A stretch of 64,000 nt of DNA from Facklamia languida CCUG 37842 (GCF_000245795.1 NZ_JH601133.1:122093-186092); one strand, 5' to 3'. Positions 7,539 to 15,802 are shown, numbered from the stretch's first letter. Notes: generated by a model not told the origin, from the sequence alone. A program made the numbers and translations.

Positions 7539-7780
7539 AGTCAAACATCCTCCTAACAATATCTGATAAATAAGCATTAAAATCTTTATTTACTAAAACT
7601 TCTGCCGAAATCTCGTTATAACGCTCATCAAAATAGAAATCATAGGCGTACCAACTCAATTTGTATAAATAATTATTATCATAAATTTTTTTGGTCTTTT
7701 ACATATTTGATAAAGTCAGCATCTAACGACTGCTTTGCATCTTCAACTGAATTATAACATTTAGGATTCTGTTTGCAAAT
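7519..7780 (-). pseudogene. Frameshifted small gene, family not recognised
   Basis: Two minus-strand segments join into one protein if a single base is corrected in the T7 run near 7690: KQNPKCYNSVEDAKQSLDAD then, in the next frame, YDNNYLYKLSWYAYDFYFDE to the TGA at 7519. No start codon is visible upstream (a TAA precedes at 7781-7783), so the N-terminus is also lost. It overlaps the start of the 58-codon gene by about 20 bases, suggesting a former two-gene operon. Confidence 0.5.
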
Positions 7781-8241
7781 TTATGAACCAGAATCTAAAA
7801 CCCAATATTAGAAAGGACATCACATACCTTTATGGGAATTAAACTAGATCCAATAAGTACCCTTATACCTGGTAGAATTATTTCACCTTATGAATTTCAA
7901 AAGCCATTTACTAATCTTGTAACTATCCCATCGAATCAAAGTCTTCAATTTTCTTACTACATAACAAAACCTATCAATAATGCTGAAATTAAAATATCTG
8001 TAAAACAAAGGCTCAGATATTTCAAACGTACTCAATCATTCATCGTCAAATTTTCGAAGCTTTAGTAAGATTCTGATATTCAAAATTAAATGAATAAGCA
8101 GCAATAAGTTGGTTAAATCCATCCCTTCAACCCTTTTAATTAATAATTTTCCCACCTCTTTAAAAGGATTTATTGCTTGTTTAGTAGGCTTTTATATCAA
8201 GGTTATTTTCTGGATGACAATTCATAGTTTCAGATAGGTTA
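7781..8241. other. Low-information region left of the prophage remnant
   Basis: No gene is well supported. A 77-codon plus-strand ORF at 7832-8065 has no ribosome site within range (AAAGGA lies about 17 bases off) and no recognisable product. The left junction of the integrated element probably lies here or was deleted. Confidence 0.4.
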
Positions 8242-8412
8242 TTAATGTTTTTTTTGTAACCTATCACTAATAACTTGTAAATCTGAGTTGTCCAGCGCCA
8301 ACTGGTCGGCTTTTTCTTTTAACCTAGCATCGATCGCACGATTTAATTCAAACCATTCTCGTTTAGTAAACTGTTTTCTGAAATTTAAAAAACATTTGAT
8401 ACGTTCTTCCAT
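8242..8412 (-). CDS. Small phage-type hypothetical protein
   Basis: A 56-residue charged protein (MEERIKCFLNFRKQFTKREW... DQLALDNSDLQVISDRLQ) resembling small proteins in the early region of Gram-positive temperate phages. Function unknown. AGAGGAG lies 5 bases before ATG 8412; a TTG at 8469 with AAAGGAG 7 bases upstream is an alternative that adds 19 residues. The 3' end carries a 9-bp inverted repeat (GATAGGTTA / TAACCTATC) that may end transcription. It lies downstream of the Cro-like gene in the same direction. Confidence 0.55.
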   Translation of the reverse strand: MEERIKCFLNFRKQFTKREWFELNRAIDARLKEKADQLALDNSDLQVISDRLQKKH

Positions 8413-8518
8413 TCTTACTCCTCTCTCCTTTCTTAAATAACAGACCTTGGATAGTGTTAATTCATTCAATTACATTCTCCTTTCGTGATATACTCTCTAT
8501 ATGAGAGGGGGTAGAAAT

Positions 8519-8689
8519 ATGAGTGAACATCTAAATGACAAGGAAATCGCATTAGAACTAACACAAATAATGTTCGAACATTACAATAAACGCGTTGATG
8601 CAAAGGATAACGGTCGTCAAATTGATGTCGAATTTGTCGGTAAAATGTACCAACATTTTCATAAGATCGTATCTTCTTTCAACAAATAA
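8519..8689 (+). CDS. Small phage-type hypothetical protein
   Basis: A 56-residue protein (MSEHLNDKEIALELTQIMFE...) starting at ATG 8519, six bases after AGGGGGT. It looks like the short hypothetical proteins of prophage control regions. It is divergent from the 8412 gene and convergent with the Cro-like gene. Function unknown. Confidence 0.5.
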   Translation: MSEHLNDKEIALELTQIMFEHYNKRVDAKDNGRQIDVEFVGKMYQHFHKIVSSFNK

Positions 8690-8722
8690 GAAAATTAATG
8701 AAACTTAGCTTTGACGGTTCTT

Positions 8723-9040
8723 TTATAACTTTCTCTTCCTACCACTACTCCCATAGAAAGTAGGAAGAGTATTTTTAATACATCTTTCATTTAAATTCTC
8801 CTTTCTAAATTGATTGTTCTTTTTAGGGAACGATTCTCGTAAAAAAATTCCCAGCTGATTTTCATTGTACCCAAGAATATTAGCCATTTTTACCAGTTCA
8901 TCAGCACCTATTCCAATTAATCCGTTTTCTCTCTTAGCATAGGGAGTCCTGCTTTTCCAACCCATTGCTTCAGCCATATCATCTTGAGTTAAACCATTTG
9001 CGATTCTTTCGGCTTTTAGCCTTTTCAGATCCATTGTCAA
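8723..9040 (-). CDS. Cro-like XRE transcriptional regulator
   Basis: An XRE helix-turn-helix at about residues 3-60 (LKRLKAERIANGLTQDDMAEAMG, then GWKSRTPYAKRENG), typical of phage Cro-side regulators, plus a basic tail rich in Arg/Lys. Start taken as TTG 9040, 7 bases after AGAGG; ATG 9034 is possible but far from the site, and GTG 9049 is too close. It is transcribed away from the CI-like gene; its promoter overlaps the first operator copy. The tail beyond residue 75 may be altered relative to the family. Confidence 0.75.
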   Translation of the reverse strand: MTMDLKRLKAERIANGLTQDDMAEAMGWKSRTPYAKRENGLIGIGADELVKMANILGYNENQLGIFLRESFPKKNNQFRKENLNERCIKNTLPTFYGSSGRKRKL

Positions 9041-9210
9041 TTTTATCACCTCTTTCCGTTCTCTTTCGGGTACGGTTATATTATTGCACGTATGTTCTTT
9101 TTTGTCAACACTTTATTCAAATAAATTTTCTTTTCGCTAATAAAAATGTTTTTATTGTATCCTTTTGGGAACGGTGATATACTATGTTCAAGAAATGAAA
9201 GGAGATAGCC
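9041..9210. promoter_or_regulatory. CI/Cro-type divergent switch region with two operator copies
   Basis: Minus strand: TTGACA (9103-9108), 17-base spacer, AATAAT (9080-9085). Plus strand: TTGTAT (9155-9160), 17 bases, TATACT (9178-9183). A 19-base element, CTTTyGGGwACGGTkATAT, occurs at 9063-9081 (touching the minus-strand -10) and 9162-9180 (filling the plus-strand spacer), matching at 16 of 19 positions. The placement fits one repressor controlling both promoters. Confidence 0.75.
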
Positions 9211-9882
9211 ATGAGGTCAAATAATGAAATAGTGACAATTATTGAAGACAAAATGAAAGAAGATGGATTGTCGCTTAGTGAACTAGCTAGGCGTGTAGGC
9301 ATGGCAAAATCAGCAATTTCAAGGTACTTTAATCGTACCAGAGAGTTCCCGTTGAATAGAATTAATGATTTTTCTAAAGTTTTAGATTTAGATCCTAAGT
9401 ATGTCCTTGGCTTTGAAGATCAATCTGACATCCAAGACATATACGATCAACTCCACCCACCCCGCCAGCACAAAGTGCTAAATTATGCCGAAAATCAGCT
9501 TGAAGAGCAGAATAGCGGTGTGGAAGAGTCTTCTACTATCTATCTTGTCGGGCAGACTGCTGCTGGGGAGCCTTTAGAGTATTCTAAAAACAATGCAGAA
9601 CAAATAAACACCACTGTTCCGAGAGGTGCTGACTATGCCCTTACCGTCAAAGGAGATTCTATGGAGCCTTTAATTAAAGATGGATCCATCATCTTTTATA
9701 AGGAACAACCCACCGTGGAAAATGGTGAGATAGCGATCATGGAATTGAACGGTAGCGAAGTGACGTGTAAGAAATTTTACTTTGATGGTGAGAAGGCTAT
9801 TCTTAGATCGACTAATGATAAGTACGAGGATATTATCGTTGAGGGTGAGATTAGGATTATTGGGAAGGTTATTTTAAACTAG
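9211..9882 (+). CDS. CI-like phage repressor (XRE HTH + S24 peptidase)
   Basis: A 223-residue self-cleaving repressor. The N-terminal HTH spans about residues 5-65 (LSELARRVGMAKSAISRYF). The C-terminal LexA/S24 domain has the Ala-Gly cleavage site in QTAAGEPL, the nucleophile Ser in VKGDSMEPL and the general-base Lys in EVTCKKF, so autocleavage on DNA damage is expected. GGAG lies 8 bases before ATG 9211. An operator copy sits within its own promoter, implying autorepression. It appears intact, unlike the integrase. Confidence 0.9.
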   Translation: MRSNNEIVTIIEDKMKEDGLSLSELARRVGMAKSAISRYFNRTREFPLNRINDFSKVLDLDPKYVLGFEDQSDIQDIYDQLHPPRQHKVLNYAENQLEEQNSGVEESSTIYLVGQTAAGEPLEYSKNNAEQINTTVPRGADYALTVKGDSMEPLIKDGSIIFYKEQPTVENGEIAIMELNGSEVTCKKFYFDGEKAILRSTNDKYEDIIVEGEIRIIGKVILN

Positions 9883-9922
9883 CCGAATTCGACCAGTTTA
9901 GAATAGAAGTCAGCCAAATTTT

Positions 9923-9946
9923 AACCGTATGGAATTCCATACGGTT
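9923..9946. repeat. 24-bp perfect palindrome upstream of the cargo gene
   Basis: AACCGTATGGAA followed by its exact complement TTCCATACGGTT. It lies between the repressor and the interrupted cargo gene, 25 bases before the latter's start. There is no T-run on the plus side, so an operator or a strong 5' hairpin is as likely as a terminator. Confidence 0.75.
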
Positions 9947-9971
9947 AGAAGTAAAACAGGAAGGTGATACA

Positions 9972-10796
9972 ATGAAAAGAAAAGTCTTATTCTACAGACT
10001 TATTTTAAATCGTAATATCAATTTTAATTTACTTGAAGATGACACTACACTCCCAGAAGCTGTCGAAAAATTATCAGATGCACAACGAGAAGCCGATAGA
10101 ATCTTCATTTTAGACAACAAAATTATTTTTCTCATATCATTTGATAAAAACCACATATTTGGTACATTTGGGAAAATTGAAGATATCAGTGCGGGCGACA
10201 CAGTTAGAGCTAGAGACAGAGAGACTTTTTCTGTCACAGATTTTGAGAATCTAGTTGAAACTTATACCTACTTTTATTTAGATTTAGGCACTAATCGTTT
10301 AGCACTAATTTATAAAAGCGGAATTCCAGATATCAAAAAGCCGTTAGAAAATTTTATTTTAACTCATTTTAGATTAACGGCATTATTTAACGCAGAAATA
10401 GTTATAGAAAAAGACCAATCTATCCCCACCAGATATGGCGCTAAGATTCCTGTTGCAAAAATCAAAGTAAAATACGCATCTGATGGAAATCCAGGAAATA
10501 TATTTGCTAGTCCAACAGAAATACTTCAACTGAGTCAAAGCGACGTCAGAGAAGGTGATATGAATATAGTATTAAATGAGTGAACTACTGTTGAACATGG
10601 AATTATTAATAGACTATTTGAAACTTTTAATGGACGGGGCTATAGGCAGTTTCAAGTTATAACTGATGAAGAAACTATTGATTTGATTGAACAAACAGTA
10701 ATAAAAAAATCCTCCATCGAAGTTGACGATGAAGATTTGAGAGATGATTTAAAAATAAAAGAACGGTTAAGATCGCTCCTTACCGATGGCTTGTAA
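9972..10796 (+). pseudogene. Prophage cargo gene, 274 codons, interrupted by in-frame TGA; family not recognised
   Basis: ATG 9972 is preceded by GGAAGGTG. The frame encodes 203 residues (MKRKVLFYRLILNRNINF...) to a TGA at 10581-10583. The same frame then runs 70 more codons without interruption (TTVEHGIINRLFETF... LRSLLTDGL) to TAA 10794-10796. The second part is compositionally like the first and coding-like, so the TGA is most simply a point mutation. It sits between repressor and integrase, a common place for lysogenic-conversion or phage-defence genes. The 3' end overlaps the convergent membrane gene by 30 bases. No known domain is evident to me. Confidence 0.7.
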
Positions 10797-11195
10797 CGTC
10801 ATATAAATCCAAACCGTGGATATAGCGGTCTCACAAAAAATAATTAAAAACAAATACTCCTGCAGTTTAGGTAACATTTCAGTCAAAAAGAGAAATGAAA
10901 AGATCAAACATGATAATATACCTATCAAAATCGTTCTATTAATAATTTCATCATGTTTATATATACGCATCAGCTGTCTGTACTTAGTTTCAGGGAGAGA
11001 AAACATTAAACCAAAAACCGTTAACAGAACACTCAGTAAAGTTAATACAAACTCAAATTTATATTCATGGTATGTGCTTATAGTAGAAAGGACAAAGATT
11101 GTATGCTTATTCAATAGGTAGTAAGTAGGTAAAACTATTACAGGAACAACAATGTAAATATAAATATTTAACTTTTCATATATAAATCTCGGCAT
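10767..11195 (-). CDS. Membrane protein, about four helices, prophage cargo
   Basis: A 142-residue protein with hydrophobic helices at about residues 10-28, 45-65, 87-105 and 112-132, separated by short charged loops (KYRQLMRIYKHDEIINR). AAAGGAGGG lies 6 bases before ATG 11195. It is convergent with the interrupted 9972 gene, with overlapping 3' ends. I do not recognise a family. Its place in the lysogeny region suggests superinfection exclusion or an abortive-infection effector, which is inference only. Confidence 0.6.
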   Translation of the reverse strand: MPRFIYEKLNIYIYIVVPVIVLPTYYLLNKHTIFVLSTISTYHEYKFEFVLTLLSVLLTVFGLMFSLPETKYRQLMRIYKHDEIINRTILIGILSCLIFSFLFLTEMLPKLQEYLFLIIFCETAISTVWIYMTLQAIGKERS

Positions 11196-11330
11196 TGTTA
11201 TCCCTCCTTTTGAATTTATTATAGCACCGAAAGATGAAATTCACCATAAATAAAATACCCCACTCCCTACCGACCAAAGTAAACGAGTGAGGTTAAGCAC
11301 AATCCCTTATGGTTAAGGGTATTTGCGTAC

Positions 11331-11364
11331 CCTATTTTACCATATTTTGCACCGATAAAATAGG
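11331..11364 (+). promoter_or_regulatory. Inverted repeat overlapping the integrase ribosome site
   Basis: CCTATTTTA (11331-11339) is the exact complement of TAAAATAGG (11356-11364), whose last three bases are part of the TAGGAGG ribosome site. A second hairpin CCCTTA/TAAGGG lies just upstream (11304-11319). Together they could limit integrase translation. Confidence 0.5.
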
Positions 11365-11374
11365 AGGAATTCAT

Positions 11375-12493
11375 ATGGCAAGTATAAAGAAAGACAATCA
11401 AACAGGCAAATGGTACTGTAGAATTTCTTATCAGGAGGATGATAAATATAAGACAAAAACAAAAAAAGGGTTTACTACTAAAAAGGAAGTCCAGGTATAC
11501 GCTAACTAGCTTGAACTCATTTTATCTGAAAACAATGGGACTTTTGATGATAGCGGCGATACACCATTTGCAGATTACTTTGAGGATTGGTACTTAACAT
11601 ATAAAGCCGGTAAGCTAAGCCTAACCACAGATAATAGTTATCAACTTAATATCAGAATTGTAAGAGAGTATTTCAAGAAAACCCCTCTCAACAAGATCAC
11701 ACATAAGAAGTATCAAGCCTTTCTAAATTGGAGAGGCAAAGGTAAAAGCCTTAGTACTCTTGAAAAAACTCACTTTAAAACTCAAGAATGTTTTAGACGA
11801 GCTTTTGCTGATGGAATAATCTCTAAAGATCCTAGCTTTGGTGCTGTACTTAACTATGATGTTAAGTCTGATGATCGAATTGTGAGTCTAAATCTCAAAC
11901 AGACATCTAAGTTGTTTGAAATCTTATCACCTATCGATGAACCGAAAGAAACAATTCTATACGTTGCCTTATCAACAGGCCTTCGTGCGGGCGAAGTTTT
12001 TGGGTTGTCTTGGGAAGATATCGACTTGAAGAACAAGACGCTTAGTGTAAAACGTGGAATACTTTTGAATTCGCCCTATTACTTCACATCTACAAAAAAT
12101 AAGACAAGTATTCGCACCATAGCAATTACTGATGAGTTTGTTCAAAAAATCACTCGCTATCGGTTAAAGTATAAAACTCAATGTCCAGAATTTTTATTTT
12201 TAACCAAACAAAAAAAGCCAGTCATTTCACACATCAAAGTCAACGAAAAACTTAAAAAGATATGTAAGACGTCCGGCTTCCCACCACTCACTATGCATAA
12301 ATTAAGACATACACATTGCAGTGTCTTGTTAGCTCAAGGCGTGGATGTACAATATGTGAGCAAACGGCTCGGACATGCAACCGTCAACGAAACCTTATCT
12401 ACTTATGCACATGTCATTGATGAATTGAACCAAATTGCTAGCAATAAAGCAATAGAAGAACTATCGCTTTTAGAAACAAAGAGTGCAAAATGA
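11375..12493 (+). pseudogene. int: Tyrosine recombinase/integrase interrupted by in-frame TAG
   Basis: ATG 11375 follows TAGGAGG. The frame encodes an N-terminal AP2-like arm-binding domain (MASIKKDNQTGKWYCRISYQ), then a TAG at 11507-11509 in the context ..VYAN-stop-LELILSE, most simply a former CAG. It then runs on without interruption to 12493 (372 codons in all). The catalytic domain is complete: Arg in TGLRAGEV, HKLRH box, LGHATVNET, and Tyr in YAHV. The downstream part could still be started at GTG 11882 but would lack DNA-binding domains. It abuts the ssrA 3' end, the usual target for this class. Confidence 0.85.
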
Positions 12494-12585
12494 GTGCAAA
12501 ATTATTATGAATTCTATTGTTTTTTTATGATTTCTAAAAAGCATAAAGTTCATCACAAACGTTAATATATCAACGTTTACAAGAC

Positions 12586-12617
12586 AGAATGAAGTTTTCT
12601 TTTTCATTCTTATTTTT
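12586..12617. terminator. Hairpin between integrase and ssrA, possibly bidirectional
   Basis: AGAATGAA (12586-12593), 9-base loop, TTCATTCT (12603-12610), followed by TATTTTT on the plus strand. It can end integrase transcription; on the minus strand the T-run is weak. Confidence 0.5.
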
Positions 12618-12625
12618 AATAAAAC

Positions 12626-12985
12626 TGGAGATGAGGGGAGTCGAACCCCTGTCCAAATACCTCGCCACCAAGGAATCTACGCCAATAGTTGTGTCTATTA
12701 GAGTTAGCTCCTGCATAGCCGACCAACAGGCATCTGCATTCGCGAGTCTGATCATCTCTTCTAGGACTTACAGACGGAAAGGCCTAGCGTATCCCACTAT
12801 AATTGAGACCAGGAACTAATACATGGGCGATATTAGGCTGATCTTAGCTCGCTGTTTTTAGGCAGCTAAAGCTAAATTGTTGTTATTGTTTGCAGTTATA
12901 TTTAACTGTAGCGTTTTTGAGGTAGTCGCTGCCTACCTGACGCATCCAAGGTTCGAACGATACCTGTCGAAACCATGACACCCCC
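12626..12985 (-). ncRNA. ssrA: tmRNA (transfer-messenger RNA)
   Basis: About 360 nt. The 5' end GGGGGTGTCATGGTTTCGAC and the 3' end with the T-arm GGGGTTCGACTCCCC form the tRNA-like domain; the acceptor stem pairs GGGGGTG with CATCTCC. The CCA is not encoded. The resume reading frame gives the tag ANNNNLALAA followed by TAA, so rescued proteins would carry A-ANNNNLALAA, a Firmicutes-type degradation tag. The 3' end is an integration site for the neighbouring element. Confidence 0.95.
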
Positions 12986-13001
12986 AAAATAGGATAAACC
13001 T

Positions 13002-13030
13002 ATCATAACGAAAATAAGGCTATTAGTCAA
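13002..13030 (-). promoter_or_regulatory. ssrA promoter
   Basis: TTGACT (13025-13030), 17-base spacer, TATGAT (13002-13007) on the minus strand, about 17 bases before the mature tmRNA 5' end. The -35 lies within the loop of the terminator hairpin of the upstream operon. Confidence 0.7.
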
Positions 13031-13052
13031 GAAAAGTCAACACAATAGCCTT
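13016..13052 (-). terminator. Terminator of the liaFSR/ECF operon
   Basis: On the minus strand AAGGCTATT (13052-13044), a 19-base loop and AATAGCCTT (13024-13016) followed by ATTTTCG. It lies 35 bases after the ECF S-component stop and overlaps the ssrA promoter. Confidence 0.65.
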
Positions 13053-13087
13053 AGTTGTTTCTGATTCTACCTGGGTAAGGACTCCTA

Positions 13088-13699
13088 TTAAAGCAAGGTC
13101 TGACCCTTCTCGAAGTGAGTCAAGGCCTTGATAATGATGGGTATTGCCATTGCTGCAAAAATCGCTTCTGGTATGCCATTGACCAGGATAATCCCTCCTA
13201 GGACCTTCCATAATCCATTTAAGTCAGCGCCTTGGATTTGTAAGTACTCTGCCCGCTTAAAAATTGCGATAGATCCCAAGACCAGGATGGTATTTAAAAG
13301 CGACCCCATCAAGCCCGATAGGCGCAAGCGCCATTGATGACTTAAGTGACTTGACCCGTGGTGATAGAACCACCCTACCAGTAAAGGCATGATCATCCGC
13401 GGTAAGAGCGAAACTAAAGGTGAGGAGAAGACATAGACATACATGGGCGATGTAGGCATCAAATAGGCGCGCAACAAACTATTTAAGCCCCAGAAAGTTC
13501 CCACCAAAAAGCCTTCCCGGATCCCTAGATACAGGGTTGCAATCATAACAGTAACATGAATAATCGTGATATTCAAAGGTGGAATAGCAATATAGCCTAA
13601 AAAAGGCACCCAGGTCTGTAAGAGAATAATACCGAAAAAGAGACCCAGATGGACTAAAGACAGGGTGCGATTCGTTCGATCTTGGTGTAAGTTCAACAT
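13088..13699 (-). CDS. ECF transporter S component (substrate-binding membrane subunit)
   Basis: A 203-residue membrane protein with six hydrophobic helices. The segment VPFLGYIAIPPLNITIIHVTVMIATLYLG resembles the S components related to pantothenate-type and other vitamin ECF transporters, which dock on a shared EcfAA'T module not present in this window. The vitamin cannot be assigned; no riboswitch is seen upstream. It is the last gene of the lia operon, 20 bases after the HesB-like gene. A C-terminal amphipathic end (KALTHFEKGQTLL) is cytoplasmic. Confidence 0.75.
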   Translation of the reverse strand: MLNLHQDRTNRTLSLVHLGLFFGIILLQTWVPFLGYIAIPPLNITIIHVTVMIATLYLGIREGFLVGTFWGLNSLLRAYLMPTSPMYVYVFSSPLVSLLPRMIMPLLVGWFYHHGSSHLSHQWRLRLSGLMGSLLNTILVLGSIAIFKRAEYLQIQGADLNGLWKVLGGIILVNGIPEAIFAAMAIPIIIKALTHFEKGQTLL

Positions 13700-13719
13700 C
13701 GTGTCACTTCCTTTAACCC

Positions 13720-14031
13720 TTAATTAATGGCTTGCCCATCTTTAAAGAATTGATAATAGGGCTCCTGGTTATCTTCAGAAAGTGTTACCTTTAGATCATA
13801 CCCCTTAAAGAACCATTCATCATTCTCCTCAATAAAGAAGACCAACCCATTATCCGCTTGGTAGCTTGCGATCGGATTTTCAGGTTCAAGGGGTTCCACC
13901 GCAATCCCAAAGCCAGGATTGATGGGACTTGAAGCATATATCTTAGTTTTGAAACAAATGCCTGCATTGGGGCGCAAACCCACTTCTTCTTTAAACCAAT
14001 TAGCTGCAGCTTGATCAACTGTTAAATTCAT
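13720..14031 (-). CDS. HesB/YneR-like family protein
   Basis: A 103-residue protein (MNLTVDQAAANWFKEEVGLRP...) of the HesB/IscA-fold family, closest to the YneR branch. That branch lacks the CxC iron-binding cysteines of A-type Fe-S carriers; here the only Cys is at about residue 26. Its role is not established. The start ATG lies unusually far (about 20 bases) from its AAGGAGGG ribosome site, with a perfect 14-base palindrome in between. It follows liaR by 45 bases and precedes the ECF gene, so it is probably cotranscribed with liaFSR. Confidence 0.75.
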   Translation of the reverse strand: MNLTVDQAAANWFKEEVGLRPNAGICFKTKIYASSPINPGFGIAVEPLEPENPIASYQADNGLVFFIEENDEWFFKGYDLKVTLSEDNQEPYYQFFKDGQAIN

Positions 14032-14037
14032 TTCGAC

Positions 14038-14051
14038 GTGGCCTAGGCCAC
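14038..14051 (-). promoter_or_regulatory. Perfect palindrome between ribosome site and start codon
   Basis: GTGGCCTAGGCCAC lies between the AGGAGGGA ribosome site (14052-14059 on minus) and ATG 14031. Folding as a 5-bp stem with a CTAG loop would cut the effective spacing from about 21 to about 7 bases. No in-frame ATG, GTG or TTG lies nearer the ribosome site. Confidence 0.65.
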
Positions 14052-14076
14052 TCCCTCCTTCATAAAAATAATCTAC

Positions 14077-14709
14077 TTAATCGACTAGACGGTGTTGAAA
14101 GGCATAAATCGTTGCTTGGGTCCGGTCATCCACTTCTAACTTGGATAAAATATTCGAAACGTGGGTCTTGACCGTCTTCAAGGTAATAAATAATTCATCT
14201 GCGATTGCTTGATTAGAGTACCCTTTAGCAACCAATTCCAAGACTTCCCGTTCGCGACTCGTTAAGTCATCATGGAGTTGGTATTGACTCTCCTCCAGGT
14301 CGCGGTCCAAGATCTTTTGGGTAACCTCTTCTTGCATCACACTCTCTCCTTGATAAGTGGAACGGATGGCTGATGCGATCTCTTGGGCTGAAGAGGTCTT
14401 GAGAATGTAGGAGATTGCCCCTGCTTCTAGCGCTGGATAGACCTTCTCATCATCGAGAAAAGAAGTCACAATAATAATCTTAGCTTGGGGCCATTCTGCA
14501 AGAATCTTCTGGGTCGCCTCAATCCCATCCATCGTGTCCATCACAAGGTCCATGAGAATAATATCCGGACGTAATTCTAAGGCTAAATGATACCCCATCA
14601 ACCCATTACTTGCTTCACCTACCACTTGGATATCCTCTTGGATCTCTAAATAAGAAGAAACTCCTAAACGGACCATTTCATGGTCGTCAACTAATAGTAC
14701 TTTAATCAT
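14077..14709 (-). CDS. liaR: Response regulator LiaR (NarL family)
   Basis: A 210-residue regulator: receiver domain (about 1-120) with acidic pocket DD at 8-9, phospho-acceptor Asp in LMDLVMD (about 54) and Lys 104 in LKTS; C-terminal LuxR-type HTH (about 145-205; [22 protein letters not shown]). With the adjacent LiaS and LiaF it forms the three-component cell-envelope stress system known from Firmicutes. It overlaps liaS by 8 bases (translational coupling). Targets of LiaR in this organism are unknown. Confidence 0.93.
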   Translation of the reverse strand: MIKVLLVDDHEMVRLGVSSYLEIQEDIQVVGEASNGLMGYHLALELRPDIILMDLVMDTMDGIEATQKILAEWPQAKIIIVTSFLDDEKVYPALEAGAISYILKTSSAQEIASAIRSTYQGESVMQEEVTQKILDRDLEESQYQLHDDLTSREREVLELVAKGYSNQAIADELFITLKTVKTHVSNILSKLEVDDRTQATIYAFQHRLVD

Positions 14710-15802
14710 GGATCTGCTCCTTTTCTATCTCAACTTCAGGTATTTGAATCGGTTTAAAGGGAACTTTTACAGTCACAACAGTTCCTTGATTGGGAGAAGA
14801 GAGAATGGCAAGATTGCCTCCCATCCCCTGAACCCGTTCCTGCATATTCTGCAAGCCATAGGAGCCTAACTTATGACTGGCTTTAACATCAAAACCCCGC
14901 CCATCATCCACAATTCGAATGGTGATGGTGTCACGATTCTCTCTTAGATAGACCTCCAAATGACTGGCATTCGCATGACGCATGGTGTTGGAAATGGCCT
15001 CTTGAACAATCCGGAAGAGATGGTCTTCGATCCCGGTCTCAAGCTTCGGGTCATCTAAGTCCCAAGTCAATTGCAAAGGGATCTTCTCTTTCAATTCTAA
15101 GAGCAAGGATGTGATCCCCTGCTTCAAGGACTTGCCTTGAAGATCGACGGGACGCAAGTGGAGTAAGAGGGCGCGCATCTCAACTTGAGCATTGCCGATT
15201 ACCGCCTCCACCTTCTTTAATTGACGGGCTAGCATAGGATTCTCTCGTTCATCATAGCTTTCCGTGATCGCTGACAGCATCATCATGGCCGCAAAGAGTT
15301 GCTGGCTGACCGAATCATGCAACTCTCTGGCAATACGACTGCGCTCCTTCTCGATAATTTCTTCCTTGGTTTCTTGGCCGACGAAGATGGGGGCAGCACT
15401 ATACTCTTGCAGGTCTTGGGTCAAGAGGACGAGTCTTTCTCTTAATCGATCAATATCCTGGGACAGGATGGAATCATTGTCATACCAAGACCGCTGTTTG
15501 ACTTCCTGGTTAAAGATTGGATGGTGGTACTTCCCTAAGAGTAGCCAGTTCACTTTGGCCCGAATCAGCTCATAGGTATTATTTAAGGCCAGAGAAATGT
15601 GAAGGCTGTATAAGGCAGATAGGGCAATCACAAGGCCGATGAGCCAGACAAAGAGGCGAACCTGCCAGATCATCGTGGTATAGAGAAAGCCCCATTCAAA
15701 GCCAGGAACATAGAAGAAACAGACACCCAAGACAAGCCCAATAAAGACGAGACCGATAAAGACTTGGTTAATAAATAAGCGAAACCATAATTGTAGATTC
15801 AT
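14702..15802 (-). CDS. liaS: Sensor histidine kinase LiaS
   Basis: A 366-residue kinase with two N-terminal membrane helices (about 8-30 and 45-68) and a very short outer loop, as in intramembrane-sensing kinases. HisKA_3 has the phospho-His in [17 protein letters not shown] (about residue 160). The HATPase domain carries the N-box [20 protein letters not shown] and the G-box DDGRGFD. It has the order and length of LiaS and sits between liaF and liaR with overlaps at both ends. It probably acts as a bifunctional kinase/phosphatase inhibited by LiaF. Confidence 0.93.
   Translation of the reverse strand: MNLQLWFRLFINQVFIGLVFIGLVLGVCFFYVPGFEWGFLYTTMIWQVRLFVWLIGLVIALSALYSLHISLALNNTYELIRAKVNWLLLGKYHHPIFNQEVKQRSWYDNDSILSQDIDRLRERLVLLTQDLQEYSAAPIFVGQETKEEIIEKERSRIARELHDSVSQQLFAAMMMLSAITESYDERENPMLARQLKKVEAVIGNAQVEMRALLLHLRPVDLQGKSLKQGITSLLLELKEKIPLQLTWDLDDPKLETGIEDHLFRIVQEAISNTMRHANASHLEVYLRENRDTITIRIVDDGRGFDVKASHKLGSYGLQNMQERVQGMGGNLAILSSPNQGTVVTVKVPFKPIQIPEVEIEKEQIHD

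Larger units (their letters stand above)
8242..12625. mobile_element. Prophage/integrative-element remnant at the ssrA 3' end
   Basis: Lysogeny module only: small early proteins, Cro-like and CI-like regulators, cargo genes, and a dead integrase next to tmRNA. No replication, packaging or structural genes remain. The right boundary is set by the ssrA 3' end; the left boundary is uncertain because no second copy of that end was seen. Confidence 0.7.

Noticed and set aside
7832-8065. 77-codon plus-strand ORF
   Set aside because: No ribosome site at proper distance, no recognisable product and decayed surroundings; listed only as part of a low-information region.
7100-9000. Search for a left attachment site (copy of the ssrA 3' end)
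   Set aside because: No matching stretch was found by eye, so no att pair is annotated.
12840-12900. Short ORF in the tmRNA region
   Set aside because: It is the tmRNA tag frame and ends at its TAA; not an independent gene.
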